Source of the DNA: Acanthopleura granulata
Lineage: Eukaryota; Mollusca; Polyplacophora; Chitonida; Chitonidae
Reading direction: 5' to 3'
Assembly (NCBI GenBank): GCA_016165875.1
Contig: JABBOT010000011.1
Coordinates: 13,021,766 to 13,085,765, forward strand
Length of the DNA: 64,000 nucleotides
Made by a program: the position numbers and the translations under genes. The notes under the pieces are model-generated. The model was not told where the DNA came from. It searched no databases and was given only the letters and a program-made list of their open reading frames with translations. Within the stretch, counting starts at the first letter, position 1. Each line of letters opens with the position of its first letter. Positions 36,142 to 48,433 of this stretch are shown here, in pieces.

Positions 36142-36803
36142 AAGTGAAAGACAGCTCATGGTCAAAGTTAAGTTTGTCAAAAAGGCGGGACAATATTATG
36201 TTTATTTCGGTTAAGTATTTTTTCTAACAGCTACTACGACAGTGGAAATTGCCATTTAACCGTGCTCCCTCGACTAGCATGAAACGCAGCCATTCTGTCT
36301 GGGCTGTGACGTCATTGTCCAAGTGCGTAACAATCCTGTCTTCTGAGACTGTAGCAAGATGCTAGGGTTGTGCTTGAAACAAAAGTATATATGTAAATTC
36401 ATGATATGAAATCATCAAGAAACTTACTCCTACCACAATACATAGGTCCGGGAACACCTTGCAGTGTTGTACATGCTTGAATTTGTTATAATTGAAATAT
36501 ACAATATTAAAACAGTGTCTTGTCCTTATGTTATTACATGTTACATTGGCAGTCAAGTGGGAATGATTTACGTCACAGCTTATAAACAGTTGATATCTCC
36601 TAGCTCTCTGATTGGTCAATCTCTCATGAAATCAAAGCATTGGTGCTTCAGATCCTCAGACGACAGCAGAACACTCCACGCTTCAAACAAAGATAATTCA
36701 ACAATGAATTCATACAAGTTCAAACAGGTTTTTGCATGCAAAAAAGAATTTTGTAATCTTTTTAACGAACAGTGCCTCAGTCATGGTCTGTATTTTACTT
36801 TAA
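36142..36803. mobile_element. TTAA MITE, copy 1 (longest)
   Basis: It starts AAGTGAAAGACAGCTCATG and ends TATTTTACT-TTAA. The interior shares long blocks with the 53.7-kb copy in reverse order, such as TGTCTTGTCCTTATGTTATT, ACAATATTATGTTTATTTCG and GATTGGTCAATCTCTCATGA. It is about 660 bp and noncoding. Confidence 0.85.
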
Positions 36804-37003
36804 TGGTCCTCTTGACAACAGTCGGCAAAATTGCCTTAATTAGTGTTAATTAGTGAATATACTAAAAAACTACAATGTTGCTGTTATTGTTGCACTTAAG
36901 ACCTTGGAATTGCTGCTCTTAATTGAGCCGGATTCATGTACCTTAAAACTGACGGACATTTCAAAAGTGAAATGGCTTTGAATATGGAGCTAAAGAACAC
37001 TTC

Positions 37004-37875
37004 AAATAAATAAATATTCAGATGCAGCCAAACATCCAGTTGTGGATTACATCCATGTAAAACACTGAAACAACAGTCATTGTGTGCTTGGTAACCATCT
37101 GTATCACAGTGGATGAGCAGTTCCTGTTATTTAAAGCAGTGATGCCACACCTGGAACCATTAGTTTCTGAAAGCATGCTCTGAGGCACGCACCGGACGGA
37201 CTAGAGTGACATACAGTAGTTTAAATACCTTGCTGCAAAAGACGTATATGGCACAGCACAGAGTGCAACGAAAGGCGCTTTATCAAGTTCATTTCTGGTG
37301 TATGATCTCACAGAAGAAGTTCCATATCTGTGTGACATATTTTAGATTTTTAAAAATTTGTCTACTTCCAAACCACTACTCCAGGTGAATACCATATCCA
37401 CACATGCTTTCACACAACCAGAGTCATCCGGGTATCTATGATTTTCTCCCTGGAAAATTCGTAGCGAAGAATTCAAAGCCAATGTTCTCTTCGATTTCAA
37501 TTGGCCATCATAATCATGCTGGCGCAGCTGTGGCTCTAACTGGTAACTCTGATGCTTTGCGACTATACATGGTACATGTATTTGCTCGCAGGAAGACTGG
37601 CTTGACAGAGACTTCGATAACTCAGTGGTTGCCACCACTACTACAGAAGCCATATCCAGAAGCATAGAGATCATTGGTTCCATGAAAACGATCTTCTTGT
37701 ACAGGACGGTAAAACAATATAGATGCCAACACTAAGCAAACTGGCACTACCATTACCAAAGATGGCCATTTTAGAAAATGGCAGCCACGGGGCGAATTCA
37801 GGACGGCCTACGTAAGTTGAGGTATATTCCAACCGTGTGCCAAGTTTCATGCTTCTATCATCAAAGGCACAATTT
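37004..37875. other. Intergenic stretch, nothing recognised
   Basis: Unannotated DNA between the first TTAA MITE and a rearranged family A SINE piece (37876-38008). The open frames here are short and composed like chance. Confidence 0.5.
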
Positions 37876-38399
37876 TGCTGGCAGACCTTCCCACGTGCGG
37901 TCGGAGAGGAAGCCAGAGAATATTTCACTTTTACGACGGCGGCCAGCATTTTGGTGGGAAGAAACCGGGCGGAACCCGGGGGAAACCCATAACCATCCGA
38001 ACATTGCAGGTTGCGTATAGGCTGATATACCTACTGATCTGGATTTAAGTGTGCACACCATACAAATATATATATATACAAGCAGTGTAGGATCTGACCA
38101 CTTGGGGCTTCAAGTTGTGCTCATGAACAATAAGCCTATCACTTTATCTGGAGTTAGGGTAGGGTATAAGCATAAGCGGTCTACTTGTTTGATACTCTTG
38201 TCAGTTTACCTCAGTTAGGGTTTTGCTCTAATTAGGTCTAATTATGTGTTTAAGAAGTAACAACTTAAGCCCCAACTCCCACTCGTAGCGAGATAGTTTA
38301 AAGGAGACGACCGGGGAAGTATTGTGCAATTTGTGGTAAAGGAGTAGCCTGTGGTTGGAAGATTTATAAATGAACATCAATTTTCTTTTCTAGTTCAGA

Positions 38400-38810
38400 A
38401 GCAACAAATTTTAGCGCAAGTCATAACACACACCCAGTGGCGAATAATAAATACCTCCAAGCAGAACGGGACGTAACTGTGAAAATAATTTTGATCAAAC
38501 CGAACACAGGATTAAGTGAAGACTGATTATGGTGTATGAAATGAAAAGGGCTCTTAAATCATTACCATTCTATCTTTGGAATATACATAATGCTACGCGT
38601 ATACAGATGGAAATTCAACCCGATTAGGGACGGTTGGCTGTTGCCCTTGTTTTGTCAGTGCACAGGGAAGAACGAAGTGCTGGCAGGATTGCACAGAGTG
38701 TGTATAGATTTTGGCTGCAAAAACAGCAGGTCGAATACAGACGGGAACGAGCCTGACTTGATATTCGGTAAAATGTCTGCGTCTTCTGACAGCTATCTGA
38801 ACTTCAAACC
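38400..38810 (+). repeat. Dispersed repeat, unit 1 (pair with 41285-41760)
   Basis: It shares an ordered series of blocks with 41285-41760 in the same orientation: GACGTAACTGTGAAAATAA, CTTAAATCATTACCATTCT, TTGTTTTGTCAGTGCACAG, TTTTGGCTGCAAAA and GGTAAAATGTCTGCGTCTTC. The copies are diverged but collinear over about 400 bp. No frame is conserved between them. Confidence 0.8.
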
Positions 38811-39009
38811 TTACTCTTTTCACAGTTTATGTTGTCTTCTACCGTGAACAGAAATGGGGTAAATATGCTTATCTAGATCACGTACATCGAATGGTGCATG
38901 AAATGATAAGTACCGAGTTGCTTAAATTGGGATATTCGTCACTTAGAGATCTTGCAAATGGTGGGCCTTCTACGTCAAAAATCGAAAGACCAAATTCCAA
39001 AACAGCCTT

Positions 39010-39300
39010 CCCCGGTGTTAAGCATGCTAGCGAAGCTTAATGACTCCCGAGCCCCTCACCAATACGGTCGCTGCGAGTTCAAGTCCGGCTCAGGCTAGCT
39101 TCCTACGCAGTGCATGGCACATGTGAAGTTCTATCAGCAGCCTACGGATGGCGTCTTCCGAACTCTGCCAGATTTCCTCCCACAACAATTCTGGACGCCG
39201 TCGTACAAATGAAGCATTTTTGAGAAACACCAATATTCCTCGGCGGCCGTACGTGGGAAGGTCCGCCAGCAAAATAAATAAATTAAAATAAAAAAATAAA
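39010..39300 (+). mobile_element. SINE family A copy, rearranged, with long A/T tail
   Basis: GCGAGTTCAAGTCCGGCTCA, AGCAGCCTACGGATGGC and TCTGGACGCCGTCGTAC are in order. A displaced body piece (GTACGTGGGAAGGTCCGCCA) precedes a long AAATAAATA-type tract that continues to about 39360. Confidence 0.78.
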
Positions 39301-39825
39301 AAATAAATAAAAATATATAAATAATGAATAAAAATAAATAAATAAAAAAATAAAAAAATAGACAACAATAAATACCAAAACAATATTTAAGACAAACTAC
39401 CAATGAGCTAAAGCTACTGTAAACTAAGAAATCAAGGTGCATTTATGTAAAAACAAACATTCAATGATGTCGAAAAACAGTACCTTGATTTATCGCAAGG
39501 TAAAGTGCTCAGTTTTTATCTGATTTCATCCAGCGATCTCCGGGTTTTGAGTTTACGCCCTTACCACTAGACTGAATTCCCACCAGTGCGGAGGTAGATA
39601 GCGTTTATATACCACACTGTTAGAATGAAAATAAGCCTTAAAAACGTATTTCAGATTCTGACCTAGTTCAGAAATGGCTATGTTGAATCGTCACAGTTAC
39701 ACCACATGGTAAAGATATGTTTGTACATGTGATATTGTAGAGTAAACCTGATTGATAAGTGTCCTCCAGACATGTATAGTGCATGTAGACGTGGTCAACT
39801 CCCAGTTAATTAGGTCGAGGCCTCC

Positions 39826-40028
39826 GTGGACGAAGGGTTTAACACGCCAGTGTGGCCTAACAGCCCAGGTGCCTCTCACAAATGCGGTCGTTGTAAGTTC
39901 AAGCCCAGCTCATGCTGGCTTCCTCTCCAGTCGTACGTAGGAAGGTGCGGCAGCAACCTGCGGATGGTTGCAGACTATGCCCGCTTTCCATGCACCATAA
40001 TGCTGACCGCCGTCGTGCGAAATTACCA
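39826..40028 (+). mobile_element. SINE family A copy
   Basis: It has GAGTTCAAGCCC-like box B (GTAAGTTCAAGCCCAGCTCA), AGCAACCTGCGGATGG and CACCATAATGCTGACCGCCG. It ends shortly after the GCCGTCGT word without the usual tail. Confidence 0.82.
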
Positions 40029-40873
40029 TGTACATATATGTGCATGGGCAGATGACGAAGTAGTGCCAGGCTCTGGGTTAAACAGGACAGTTTGACACAA
40101 ACTTAGTTTAGCCCATGCAACCATTGCAAAGGATTTGGTTGGTTAAGGCGGGGAATCGGGCCCAGGGAGGGACGATCAGAAAGTGCAAATTTCAAAATCC
40201 ATCACAATTCTGTAAATTTCCAAATCAGATGTATAAAGCTTGGTCGTAGCGGATATACAAATTTTATGGCCATAACAGAGATGGCTGCTTAGTAATAACC
40301 CGCCGAAAGGGCACTCGTGATCAAAAATGATACTAGTAATTTTCCACTGAAATAAGGCGCTGTGCTTTTTATTTTCAACATGAAGATCGACGTTAACCAG
40401 GAAAATATTTTTACTGAAACTTTCACATATGTATTTCTGCATTTTGTCAAAGTCTTGTTTTGGTTCACGTCTGTCTTCGTATGTAAAACATAAACGTTAT
40501 GGTGCGAAAATTTTTTGCCTCTCTTTGGGTGGTTTAAATTCCTTATTTCCTTATTCTGAGTTCACGCAGCTCTTGAAGAATTTTGAATCCGAGTGGTAGT
40601 TATTTTTTGTATGGTTGGAAATATACTTTTTTGTAAGTATATATATATGTATATATATATATTGTTGCGAAATTACCCATTGGCAGTTGTTGCGAAATTA
40701 CACATGAATCCTGCCTGAGAGCAAGTGAGCTCATTTGTCACTAACACACTCGGTGAGGGATCATTTCATTGACACTGACACTTGCAAACTAATTTCAAGA
40801 TTTATGTGTGTGAAGTGGGAACTGCTGTCATTTCGTCCTGTGATATAAATGTAACACTGCAGTCGCCATTATC

Positions 40874-41120
40874 TTGCCGCAGTGTGTCCGCTGTGGTAAA
40901 TGGGGACAAAAAGGCCACATGAGAAAATTATCTGTTGATCAATACCTATGGTCAAAAGGTCAGTTGAGATGTGAGGGAAAATTCATATGTAGTCCCCGTA
41001 GTCAGCAGTACCGTTACTCACAGATATCTACGAATGGCAAGAGAGACCTGAGGAAAAGAGAAGAAAAAAAGAAAAAAAAAACAAACAAAAAAAAAAAACA
41101 AAAAAACCGCCTTGAGAATG
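40874..41120 (+). other. CxxC-bearing ORF fragment ending in an A-rich tract
   Basis: The frame starting at 40874 reads CVRCGKWGQKGHMRKLSVDQ and YLWSKGQLRCEGKFICSP, a Cys/His spacing that looks like a small zinc-binding module. It then degenerates into a Lys-only translation of an A-rich tract at 41060-41107. This could be a fragment of a processed retrocopy with its A tail, or an exon, or chance. It is preceded by cttgccgcag, which is acceptor-like. I do not recognise the family. Confidence 0.25.
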
Positions 41121-41284
41121 AAATGCGTCCAAAAGCGTCTGTTTCATTGGTTGTCATGACGTGTCCCAAAAGTCATTCCAGGTGTGTGGAATGCCAGGCA
41201 AAGGGACAGGCACTTACAGTTTCGCTTCAAGAGGTGCACAGCTCCTTAGTGAGGCCGATTACCCGCCTTACCGCACGGTCCTTT

Positions 41285-41760
41285 TATGTTAAGTCGTAAC
41301 ATACACTCAATGGCGAATACTAATTAACTCCATGTAAAAACGGACGTAACTGTGAAAATAAGTTTGATCAATCCGAAACAGGATTATGCAAAGCCCGATT
41401 AGCAGATATGACATGTAAGGGGCCCTTAAATCTTTACCATTCTGTCCTTTAAATGTTCATAACGCTACCCACACACGGATGCGAATTCAACTGATTACGG
41501 GTGGTTGACTGCTGTTCCTTGTTTTGCCAGTGCACAGATATGAACGAAGAGCTGGCAGGATACCACTGTGTACAGACTTTGGCTGCACAAAAGAGCACGT
41601 CGAATATAGGCGGGAGGGAGTCTGGCTTGACATAATATCAGTGAAGAGAGAACGGCCAGATTCACGTCTATCAGCCAGCGGTCGGTAAAATGTCTCCATC
41701 TTCTGGCATCTACATGAGCTCACGGCGACGAAGCATATGTTTCTTACAGACGATCTAAAC
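41285..41760 (+). repeat. Dispersed repeat, unit 2
   Basis: Collinear with 38400-38810 (GACGTAACTGTGAAAATAA, CTTAAATCTTTACCATTCT, TTGTTTTGCCAGTGCACAG, GGTAAAATGTCTCCATCTTC), with a small insertion near 41640-41680. Probably two copies of an unclassified interspersed repeat rather than a recent segmental duplication, because divergence is substantial. Confidence 0.8.
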
Positions 41761-41994
41761 AATTATCGATTACAATTTTGTTTTTTACATCCTCAAACTT
41801 TACTCTTCACTACACTTTACGTTCTACTTCCCCAGGAGTCTCCTTTAAATGTTTTCGGGACGTGTTCGTTTCACATTTCCGGGCGCCCATGACAGTCAGC
41901 AACTGAATGCGGAGCGAACCTGTTCGAAATATGTTCTATCTGTCCCCGGTGATGAATAAATGAATTATTCCCGCCGTATAGCAACATTTCGGGG

Positions 41995-42252
41995 GGCCTC
42001 CGTGGCCGAGAGGATGAGCTCGCCAGCGCGGCGTAATGACCCAAATGCCTCTCACCAACGCGATCCCTGTGAGTTCATGTCCAGCTCATGCTGGCTTCCT
42101 CTCCGTGGGAAGGTCTGCCAGCAACCTGCGGACGGCTGTGGGTTTCCCCAAGGCCCTGCCCTGTTTCAACCCACCATAATGCTGGCCGCCGTCGTATAAG
42201 TGAAATATTCGTGAGTCTGGCACAAAACATTAATCAAATAAACAAATAAATA
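41995..42252 (+). mobile_element. tRNA-derived SINE, family A, most complete copy
   Basis: The head resembles a tRNA with box A-like TGGCCGAGAGG and box B-like GAGTTCATGTCC. It is followed by a body (GCAACCTGCGGACGGCTGTG), a conserved 3' module (CCACCATAATGCTGGCCGCC, AGTGAAATATTC) and an AAATAAATA tail. The other family A copies were recognised from this one. Confidence 0.9.
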
Positions 42253-43732
42253 GCACCATTTCGGCTATAGCCGCTTGAGAGGTGCATGGTGCGGTTTAAG
42301 CTTAACAGGCCGACTGGATTGTAGCTTCTTGCATTAAAAGCAAGTTTTCAGGAGTGAGTGAGTGAGTGCTAGGGATTTACCGCGGTACTTTCCAGTCACA
42401 TGATCAGAGGTGGTTTTGGTGTGTGCATACAGTTTGTCTTCTTGAGGCAGGACGAGTTCAAAAGTTTTGGGGAAAACCTTTCCATATTTATTCCAGCTTG
42501 AGTTCAGAAGGCTTGCCGGGGCTTCTGGACGAGGGCGGGCTCAAGTCGAGTGGGCAAAAGCTAGATATACATTCAATTTATATTCCAGCAAAACACAAAT
42601 CGAGTCAACCTCATTCGTATGTACCGCAAGGCTTCCAAATTATTACGTTTAAAGCCAGGTTGTCTCTAAACTCCCGCCCGTTTGCATTTAAACAAAATTT
42701 CCATTGCCTCCGCCAAAAGTATCTTTTGTTTATTTGCCCGTCGGTAACTTTACGGAAAAGCTTATGCACACATCAAGACGAAATTTTGGGCACTTCTAGT
42801 TGTTAATCTTGAGCTCACACCAATCCATTAAATTTCAGGATGATCCAGAATTTCTTCATAGGATCCTGCACAAGTAAGAGATAGGACAAAACTGTAAATT
42901 ACGGTACTTTTCTCAGTCTGTCTGCAGTAATCGCGGGAATTTGTGCGTTTTTGCTAAGGTGGACGGTTGTACACTTCAATGTCTTTGGACAACCGACATT
43001 TGCTGCGACATAAGTCCTAAATAGTTTAAAATAAGAGAAATGTAAGTAACTGCCGTCTCCAACCATCCATCTATGGGTGAAATTTAACACTGCATCAGGT
43101 CCCAGGATCACCAAACTGTCTTAACCTTAGTCAAACTTAGTGTTAACTTCGAAACAGCTTACTGTGCCGGCCTTGTGACATACCGGAAGAATTTTTATTT
43201 TCAGGACATCAAGTTGACTGAGAATTTTTATGACAAAACTGAAAATTCGAGTTAAAGTTGAAATCTGAGATTAGCAATTATATCAGCATGTTACCACAAA
43301 ATCTGACTGAGGTCTAAGCCCACACCGTGACCCTCGGGCAAGGCTGCTGAACAAAGGTTACAGGAGGTATCGCATAGCTATCTGCCAACAGCCTCTGAAC
43401 AACCCTTCAAACAAAGTTTTGGTAGAAATACGACATACACTTTACTTTTGAAAGACAATATTAATGGCAGCCTCGACAGCCATTCCTCCACCAGCAAAGT
43501 CAGCATTCATGTATATGTTTATCTGACAGTCGTTTATACTCCCATATTCAAACAAGACACTTTAATACACAGGGGGTGCTATAAATGAATCACATGATAC
43601 ATACACATACATCAACAAAGTTCCTTATTTTTACATAAGCACGTATATCAAACATTCAATGATGAGAGTAAAGACATTTTCAAGTCTACTCAGAAGTCTC
43701 TGTTAAAGTGTTTTTTTGTTTGTATTTCCCAG

Positions 43733-43741
43733 ACTTTATTT
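43733..43741 (-). terminator. AATAAA overlapping the SPCS2 stop codon
   Basis: On the minus strand the coding end reads GAC AAA TAA AGTC, so the hexamer AATAAA spans the last Lys codon and the stop. No other clear AATAAA was seen in the next few hundred bases. If it is used, the 3' UTR would be only about 15-30 nt. Confidence 0.4.
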
Positions 43742-46700
43742 GTCCTTCTTGATGGATATCAAACTTGACTGTAACTTCCTGATTTCAGGCTCAAACATCT
43801 CTAGACACAACGTTCCTTCCTCGTTGAAGAAATTGGCCACAGATCTTGCCATTTTAGTTTCCCGCCTCTGTTTAGTTTTGCCGTCAGTGAAGGCTACAGT
43901 CAGATTATAGATGTCATCGTATCTGGAAAAAAAAAATTGCTTGCTCATTTCTTTCCTTGGTTACCCAAAGTTTATTTACTAATTTTACTGGTGTTTCACA
44001 CTACAGTCAGGAATTTTTCACTTTTATGATAGCAGTCAGGGCAAACTTTTACAAAACTTTGCAAAATAATATTCTGGTGATTTCTTTTGTAAACGGCACT
44101 GCTTAAGTTAAGAGTGCCAAAAGGTAAACAAGATTTACAAGATAAGTTATGAAACACTGGTTCGCGAAAATTTCATGTAAGTGGGATAACGTTTACAAAA
44201 GGTGAATGAAACTAGTGTAGCAAGGCCATTCATCTGAAAGCAACCTTTCATCACCATCAGGCAATATCTAAAGCAGTTATCTGTGGAAACCAACGACCAA
44301 TTGGAATCAAATAAGCCATAAAATACTCTGACAGTACATTGAGTAGACCTATGGTAAACTTATCCAGCTATCAGCTTGATGTTTAAAATTGGTGGGAGGT
44401 TCCAACAATCAATCAGAATCACAAAATAACAAGTTACTGCAGGAAACCAAAGCATGAGAGACTGACAGATTGAAACCCCTTGCTTTTTGATAAAACCCAG
44501 GATAGCCAATAAAATTTACTTTGGTTATCTCCCTTAAACCATTTAGGCTCTATGGGTTTGGGGGTTTAGGGTGTTTTTTTTTCTTTTCTGTTTTGTTGTT
44601 TGGCAGTCCCCTGTGGCTGAGTCAGTTGATCACGAATGCCTCAGATCATGGACCCTAGATTCCCTCATGTTGTGTGTTCCAGCTCCTGTCAGGCCTGCTA
44701 CAGTTTACCCTCACAGTGGTACATGGTTGGGTTCCTTGCAAGAAATTCATCCTAGATTAGATTACCTTTTCTGCCTCAATCTCAAAATTCTACTGACATT
44801 CTTCAGAGCTTTGTCATCATAATATCCTACTGGAAAAATGTCTGTTTCAGCGACAAAACTTATATTTTATGATTTTCACTTATTTCCCTCTGAACACACA
44901 CTTTTTAAGAAGACTTTTTAGAGCAAGGTCCCCCACCATAATGCTGGCCGCCGTCATATAAGTGAAATGTTCTTGAGTACGGCATAAAACACCAATCAAA
45001 TATGCCAATAAAAAAATTTTGGGAAGATCGTCTAATGATCTTATGTACTGCATAAAAGACCTACTATAAAAACCTGTGAATAAACTCTTGGTTGAGCTTC
45101 AAGGTGTACACATACCCGTTTACTCCCGAAACTCTCATGGCTTACCTTTTCAGGTGAGAGGACAAAGTCCAGATATTATCAGGGTCGACACCCGCTTTAT
45201 CCTTTTCCAGGGCCACCAGGAAAACCCCTTTCTCCTTGTACGAGGTGTATAATGTTAAAATGCCCATCAGAACAAAATAACTGAGCAGTCAAGGGAGAAA
45301 ACTCTAACAAAATTAATATATTTTATTCTTTCCTTCTTGTAAATCAAGAGAGAAACACATTACCCACAGCAGACTTGTTTCTGGTGTTATGCCATTTCAG
45401 GGAGAAGAACCTTAAAAACTGATCTATTTCAAGCATTGTGTAAAATGAGGACTGATAACTGAATAATCTTCAGTGGCCAATTCACATCTTGCCTTTGACA
45501 GAGATTTTGTAGATCTCTTCATGCCCACTGTTGGTGGGATGCTGTTAACAATAAAGTGTAGACAGCAATTACTGAAACATCTGCATAGTCCCACATTTGT
45601 TAAAGACTTTTCTACAAATTTGGTGTGTAAGTCTATACATTTAAGTGAAAGACTGCAGACGTTCTAAGTTGAGTTTGCCGAAAAGATTGGACAATATTAT
45701 GTTTATTTCTGCGAAGCGGCTTTTCCACTACTACTTCTGGAAACTGACATTTGATCATGCTCAGTGAGCTAGCATGAAACGTAGCCATTTTGTGTGGGCT
45801 GTGACGATGAACATTCTTGTCACCTGAGACTGTAGTAAGCTGCTAGGGTTGTGGTTGAAAGTCAAGTATATTTGTAAATTTATAACATGAAATGACGAGG
45901 CAGCTTACTCCTGCCACAACACAATGATCTGGAAATACTTAGCAGTGTTGTTCACACATGTACTTAATATAATTAAAACATATAACATCACAACAGTGTG
46001 CTGTCCCTAAGTTATTACATGTCACATTGACAGACACCTCAAAACATTTACATCACAGCTTACATATACCTGACATCTCCTAGCCCTCCTAGGATTTCAT
46101 AATCTTTTTAATGAACAGTACCTCCGTCATGAGCTGTCTGTTACTTTAATGATGGCTATATTTTGCCAGTAACTTGCCAAAGGTTACTGGCCACAGGAAC
46201 TCTTGGGTAAGGCATTGAAAAATCAAATAAATAATTAAATAAACAAACGCTGAAAGGATACGAGACTACACATATGATGAGGACAGGCCGAGACTCGGGG
46301 AATGGTTTTGTGTAATCCCAGACTAGAGCGAAGAGAGCAAAGCCGACTGCGATGGAGCAGATGAGCAAGCGGCCATCGATCAACTTGTGAGACTCAACAC
46401 ATCCATTCTTTTCCACAATGACCTGACAACATAATCAAGAAGAAATAAGTGTGAGATGCATGATTTTATCGTCAAAATTAACGACTTTGTACTGGCAGGC
46501 ATGGAATCACCTGTAAATGAAATCTTAAATCTGTGTATGAAAATATTTAATTCCTATTGCGATCACATCATTGAAAGTGGCTATTTCTAGACTGCTCAGT
46601 TGAATGCACGGACACTGTGATAGCGTGATAGTTTCTGACAAAGAATGAAGGGTATCGTTGACTTGTTTATTTGGCTTTCCTCTGACCACAAATTTACTGT

Positions 46701-48433
46701 CGTTTGGACAATATTCTGGATGCATGCTATTGATGTTGAGAGGTAGGTACTTTTCACCAACGTATAAAAGACATACCCTTGTGACTCTTTCAAGCCAACA
46801 TTACGAAACACAGACTCATTTTTTTAAGTGTCACTGTCACTGGTTTTATGCATTAAAATATTTCAAGAATTTATGTTCAACTTCAGACAATGTTAATGCA
46901 TAACAGAGGAGTAGGACAACAAGCCCATTACCTTTTTAGCCCCATCATCAAGGGCATTTTTCAGCGCCGATCCATCCCATTTATCTACTTTAATCGGAGT
47001 TTCATTCTCTTCTTCAGGGTTCTGAAAAGAAATGGACTTCTGTCAAAAATAGTCATATCAACTAAACTGTGACCCTGCTGTTGAACTGAGATCAAAAGAG
47101 TAACCATCCTCTTCGCCTCGGCAAGTAACATCTGTTAGCTTCATGCTGACAATCTGAGCCCCTCTGCTCAACTCGTCGTATTTCTGTAACTGTCAAACAT
47201 GTGTTTGCCAAAATATATCTCCCTTAAATGCTCAAGGTTTTAAATGCACAGAACTCTGATCAAAACAAGCCAAGCTGTCAGGCGGTAAGACAGTATGAGG
47301 AAAAAGTGTTTACCCAGGCTTTTCCCTATTCGTTACTGAGGAACGGTTTCTCACGCGTTGGAGGATATTTTGCTGCGTTTCTGCACAGATGAGTTTTATT
47401 TCATTCTGCTATCTTGCATAAAACTTTTTCTACTGTAAACACAGTAAGTAATTGTTTTCAAAAAGGAGATACTGTAATGCAAATTGTGAGCTTGTCGGTA
47501 GGATTTCTCTCAGAAATAAGTGCTCAAATGCATTGTACTACTATCAGTGATGAACGTGGATGCAGCCATTACTTTAATTTGAAGACATCGGGTGGAAAAT
47601 ATCCTCCTTTTGCCAGTACAGCAAACTAGAAACGTTTCACATTGTAATTCGAGCCCTGCCATGGCTGTGCCACTTAGAGTTACATATTCGCAATTAGGCT
47701 TGGACAGACATTGAGATGAGACATAGTATGAACTAGATTTGAGATAGCTTTCATTTATCCGAGCGAAGTTGTCAGAAATAATATGGAAACTAAGCTGGGA
47801 AAATGACCACGCGATCTTTGATCTACTCTAAGGCTCGGCTTAGTTACAGGTAGCTCCGAAGCTTTTAAACGTAACGTTAAGAGCACAGAGCTACAGGGGT
47901 TAGCTCTGCAAAATCTTGTAGAAAGTCCAGAGTTCTTGCGCACTGCATTCTCGATACACATAGTGGGCATGTAATGACAGTTCACACATGGCGGATGTTG
48001 GCCCGAAAAGCCTGGTTCAAAAATTTAACGACCTGGATTTCTTTTGAAAGACGGTTTACCGGCGGTGGCTTTGCTATTTTTTCAAACCAGCTGACTAAAG
48101 GAATCTGCTCATATCAAATGTAAGGTAGGGTTCCAGCTGTTATTTGTTGTGAAATTTTCAACAAGGACTTCTATGGGTCCGGTGCTGGGCGCTACGGTAA
48201 CGTACGTAGGCGACCAGCTAGCTGTGCTAAGGGACTGGCTACAAAACATGCTGTTGTTTCACTTACAGTTATTCACTGCATTGCCTAGTTTTGTAACATA
48301 CAACAATAGCTGACAATACCAGACGACAGTTTACATTTGATCACAGGCATTAACACCCTCAAAAGTGCGTAACAGAGCAAAATATGGAATTTACTTGAGA
48401 CCCCGTGGCTGCGGAAGTTCTGTTCGACGCCAT
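43736..48433 (-). CDS. SPCS2: Signal peptidase complex subunit 2
   Basis: Complete five-exon gene: 48433-48395, 47021-46932, 46422-46262, 45280-45146 and 43922-43736. All splice sites are GT-AG with matching phases, giving 203 residues. The first exon starts [13 protein letters not shown]. Recognisable SPC25 features follow: [39 protein letters not shown] (first membrane segment), [13 protein letters not shown], a second hydrophobic segment with [18 protein letters not shown], then a cytosolic domain with [43 protein letters not shown] and [12 protein letters not shown]. In the family this ER-membrane subunit supports the signal peptidase complex that removes secretory signal peptides, and contacts the Sec61 translocon. 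The length is close to the usual 190-226 residues. The stop codon lies inside an AATAAA hexamer. Introns 3 and 4 contain MITE and SINE insertions. Confidence 0.97.
44600..45020 (+). mobile_element. SINE family C-like copy plus family A tail (SPCS2 intron 4)
   Basis: 44600-44790 has CCCCTGTGGCTGAGTCAGTT and a body with TACAGTTTACCCTCACAG. 44930-45020 is a family A end (CACCATAATGCTGGCCGCCG, AGTGAAATGTTCTTGAGTAC, AACACCAATCAAAT). Confidence 0.65.
45666..46149. mobile_element. TTAA MITE, copy 2 (5'-truncated, SPCS2 intron 3)
   Basis: Same orientation as the 36-kb copy. It shares GACAATATTATGTTTATTTC, GCATGAAACGTAGCCATTTT and the right terminus GCTGTCTGTTACT-TTAA at 46146-46149. The left terminus and a central block are missing. 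Confidence 0.82.

Noticed and set aside
36464..36853. 129-codon plus-strand frame
   Set aside because: It lies inside the TTAA MITE, and the other two copies do not keep the frame.
39090..39442. Minus-strand frames rich in Phe, Tyr, Leu and Ile
   Set aside because: Translation of the AAATAAATA tail of a SINE; low complexity only.
41995..42085. tRNA-like heads with box A and box B (here and in other SINEs) considered as tRNA genes
   Set aside because: They are followed by SINE bodies and A-rich tails, and I could not fold a proper cloverleaf with an anticodon stem by eye.
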